NCBI RefSeq assembly: GCF_000281715.2
Contig: NZ_CP124576.1
Span: forward strand, 2,425,501 to 2,489,500
Length of the DNA stretch: 64,000 nt
DNA from: Sphingobium sp. AP49
GTDB taxonomy: Bacteria > Pseudomonadota > Alphaproteobacteria > Sphingomonadales > Sphingomonadaceae
Direction of reading: 5' to 3'
The notes under the pieces were generated by a model, which saw only the letters and a program-made list of their open reading frames with translations, did not search any database and was not told the origin of the DNA. Positions 63,401-64,000 of this stretch are shown here, one piece after another (position 1 is the first letter of the stretch; every line of letters begins with the position of its first letter). The position numbers and the translations under genes were made by a program.

Positions 63401-64000
63401 CGTTGAACTTGCCCTTGCGCGGCTGGAACATGGTCAGCACCGTGGGCTTGACCAGATGGAAGGCCAGGATCGTTTCGTAGATTTCACCCCAGAACGGGCG
63501 GCGGTCGCCCCCCTGGGTCAGCGCAGACGAGCTCATCGAACAGACCAGATGCGGCAGCGCATAGGCGAAGATCATCGATGCCGATGCGTGAATGATGTTC
63601 TGGCCAAAGATCAGATAGGCCAGCGGGCTGGTCAGGAACACGATCCTGGGCAGCGGAAACTGGAAATGCAGCATCGCGTTCAGGTAACACAGGCGCTGCT
63701 GCCAATTGAGGCCGCGCCCCAACAGCGGATTGTCGATCCGCAGGATCTGGGTCATGCCGCGCGCCCAGCGGATGCGCTGGCCGATGTGCAGCACCAGACG
63801 CTCGGTCGCCAGGCCTGCGGACAGGCGCGCGCCGATATAGGCGGTATTCCAGCCCATGCGCTGCAGCTTGAGCGCGGTATGCGCATCCTCGGTCACGGTC
63901 TCGCCGGCAAAGCCGTTGGTCTGGGCCAGCGCGTCGCGCCGGATGACGGCGCAGGAACCGCAGAAGAAGGTCGCGTTCCACAGATCGTTACCGGACTGGA
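60462..64000 (-). CDS. bcsAB: Fused cellulose synthase BcsAB, partial at right edge
   Basis: The frame runs off the right edge with 1178 residues visible, BcsA followed without a stop by BcsB. The BcsA part has FFCGSCAVIRRDAL, the TED motif and QRIRWARGM (Q-x-x-R-W, about 63779-63765), then helices and a PilZ domain with REHIR and DISMGG, the c-di-GMP motifs. The BcsB part starts near 62710 with AAMLTLALLPALALSLMMPG, its old signal peptide now an internal segment, and goes through LSFRDLQLKTPIRLAGTRGE to a C-terminal anchor SGRPLLMAACGLLAALILAG. Fused synthases are known from Komagataeibacter. ATGA joins it to bcsC. Confidence 0.95.
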   Translation of the reverse strand, partial: QSGNDLWNATFFCGSCAVIRRDALAQTNGFAGETVTEDAHTALKLQRMGWNTAYIGARLSAGLATERLVLHIGQRIRWARGMTQILRIDNPLLGRGLNWQQRLCYLNAMLHFQFPLPRIVFLTSPLAYLIFGQNIIHASASMIFAYALPHLVCSMSSSALTQGGDRRPFWGEIYETILAFHLVKPTVLTMFQPRKGKFNVTDKGSLLDRTYFDLSTVRPHMICIGLILFGVLLGVVKRVFFPHLFNIQTDTLVLNVVWAVFSLIILIAAVSVARETRQAREHIRIDTQLPVTLYMADGHVIDATTLDISMGGVAIAVPADFPLRDRHVSHVSLPMGDEKLTIPVDTVRYERGEVNLRFQELDMVLTRHLVRAVLGRADAWEPVAPRKPVSALHSLWDIIVVDFMTLKRLFRLNRSERRQQKKQARLEATAVAKRAAMLTLALLPALALSLMMPGRGQAQGAPAAAPAAATAGVQQQRLSFRDLQLKTPIRLAGTRGEIGIPFGLRRNQVVTQSSLTLNFAWSPAMLGDLSQLVVLLNGEVVRTIPLRSSEAGGQNLTIPVNPALFLPGDNQLNLRLIGHYARDCEDPFHSSLWANISNVRSWFDLTVQTLPIAPDLSRLPGPFFDRHDNLPLRLPFVFAGNPRAGDLEAAASLASWLGAQASYRGFSFKPLYNQIPQGNAILFLTADRAIPGLTLPVTGPSATVIRNPRDPFGELLVVMGRNEQELKLAAAAIATGRGVFGGAKMSFDGVRIPTYARYAAPRWLRTDRPVQLGEIMDANALQGMGLPPGPLSARFRVAPDLFFWPRQGGRLDLRYRYPAAPWLDRRASRLDVSINNQYLRTLPLAGAGWWDSLFGAQGASSRDSSASLILPRYNLFGQNELIFDYNLIIADKKKCEGTLPENVRVSVRPSSSIDLSRAYHALHMPDLATFAGAGYPFTIRPDLGETTVLMGAQPSQGAVEAFLTLMGRMGDSTGAATTAVTVANAVDADRLSGRDIIVIGASSVAGSEQLFGAAPVRYMDGRLRVTETTPVQRIFAFFSPFDRADHDEVVNFVAGAEGFSGIVGFESPFEGGRSVIALLADDPRALPQLVDGMADAKINAQIQGDLAVTNGDGMSSFAVGPGYWVGYLPFWMKAAFWLSGRPLLMAACGLLAALILAGPLYLYLSRQQRRRLEGGAEE

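Overview
The window comes from a high-GC alphaproteobacterium, most likely a sphingomonad (Sphingomonadales, Sphingobium/Sphingomonas-like). The basis is the dusB-ntrB-ntrC-ntrY-ntrX-hfq-hflX order typical of alphaproteobacteria, an Hfq made of two fused Sm domains, a fused IspDF, and codon usage. I place it by gene content only and have run no database comparison.

Region 1 (1-8046) looks like an accessory catabolic island: a crotonase (cut by the left edge), a CaiB/BaiF CoA-transferase, an AraC regulator, an EstB-like serine hydrolase, a GMC oxidoreductase, a small membrane protein, the stump of a short-chain dehydrogenase and an exported type B carboxylesterase. Esterases, alcohol oxidation and CoA-ester chemistry together suggest breakdown of an ester or terpenoid-like carbon source; the substrate is unknown. 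A structured non-coding stretch (8047-8564) separates it from core genes.

Region 2 (8565-26037) is largely housekeeping. It holds mazG, a purine permease coupled to an exported nucleosidase, then hflX, hfq, the two nitrogen two-component systems NtrYX and NtrBC, and dusB on the minus strand. IspDF, PncC, a RatA/Coq10-like protein, lipoyl synthase, a beta-carbonic anhydrase, a NYN-LOTUS RNA-binding protein and acylphosphatase follow. Region 3 (26038-33464) is looser: an AT-richer orphan membrane protein, an 11-bp periodic repeat, a REP-like repeat pair, a MauG-type dihaem peroxidase, EttA with stacked terminators and a possible sRNA, an M28 peptidase, an Asn/Ala-repeat lipoprotein, and a decayed stretch.

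Region 4 (33465-42276) is the aerobic cobalamin corrin-ring operon under a cobalamin riboswitch: cobG-H-I-J, cobL-E-M-B-F, with cobK inverted inside it. Region 5 (42306-46843) has an amidohydrolase, a crotonase/CoA-transferase pair meeting tail to tail on one CTAG, a frameshifted SDR remnant, tRNA-Pro(TGG) and a 25-residue membrane microprotein.

Region 6 (46892-54315) is a complete histidine utilisation locus. Divergent hutF-hutC and hutI-hutH-hutG-hutU flank a palindromic candidate HutC operator, and HutF plus HutG imply the five-step route through N-formylglutamate. Region 7 (54324-64000) is a minus-strand cellulose synthesis operon: a fused bcsAB cut by the right edge, bcsC, bcsD, bcsZ and then a membrane diguanylate cyclase. 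This places a c-di-GMP producer beside the PilZ-bearing synthase it could activate.

I see no CRISPR array, prophage or intact insertion sequence. The strongest leads for something less ordinary are the tandem Hfq, the inverted cobK, the candidate sRNA beside ettA, and the structured DNA upstream of mazG.
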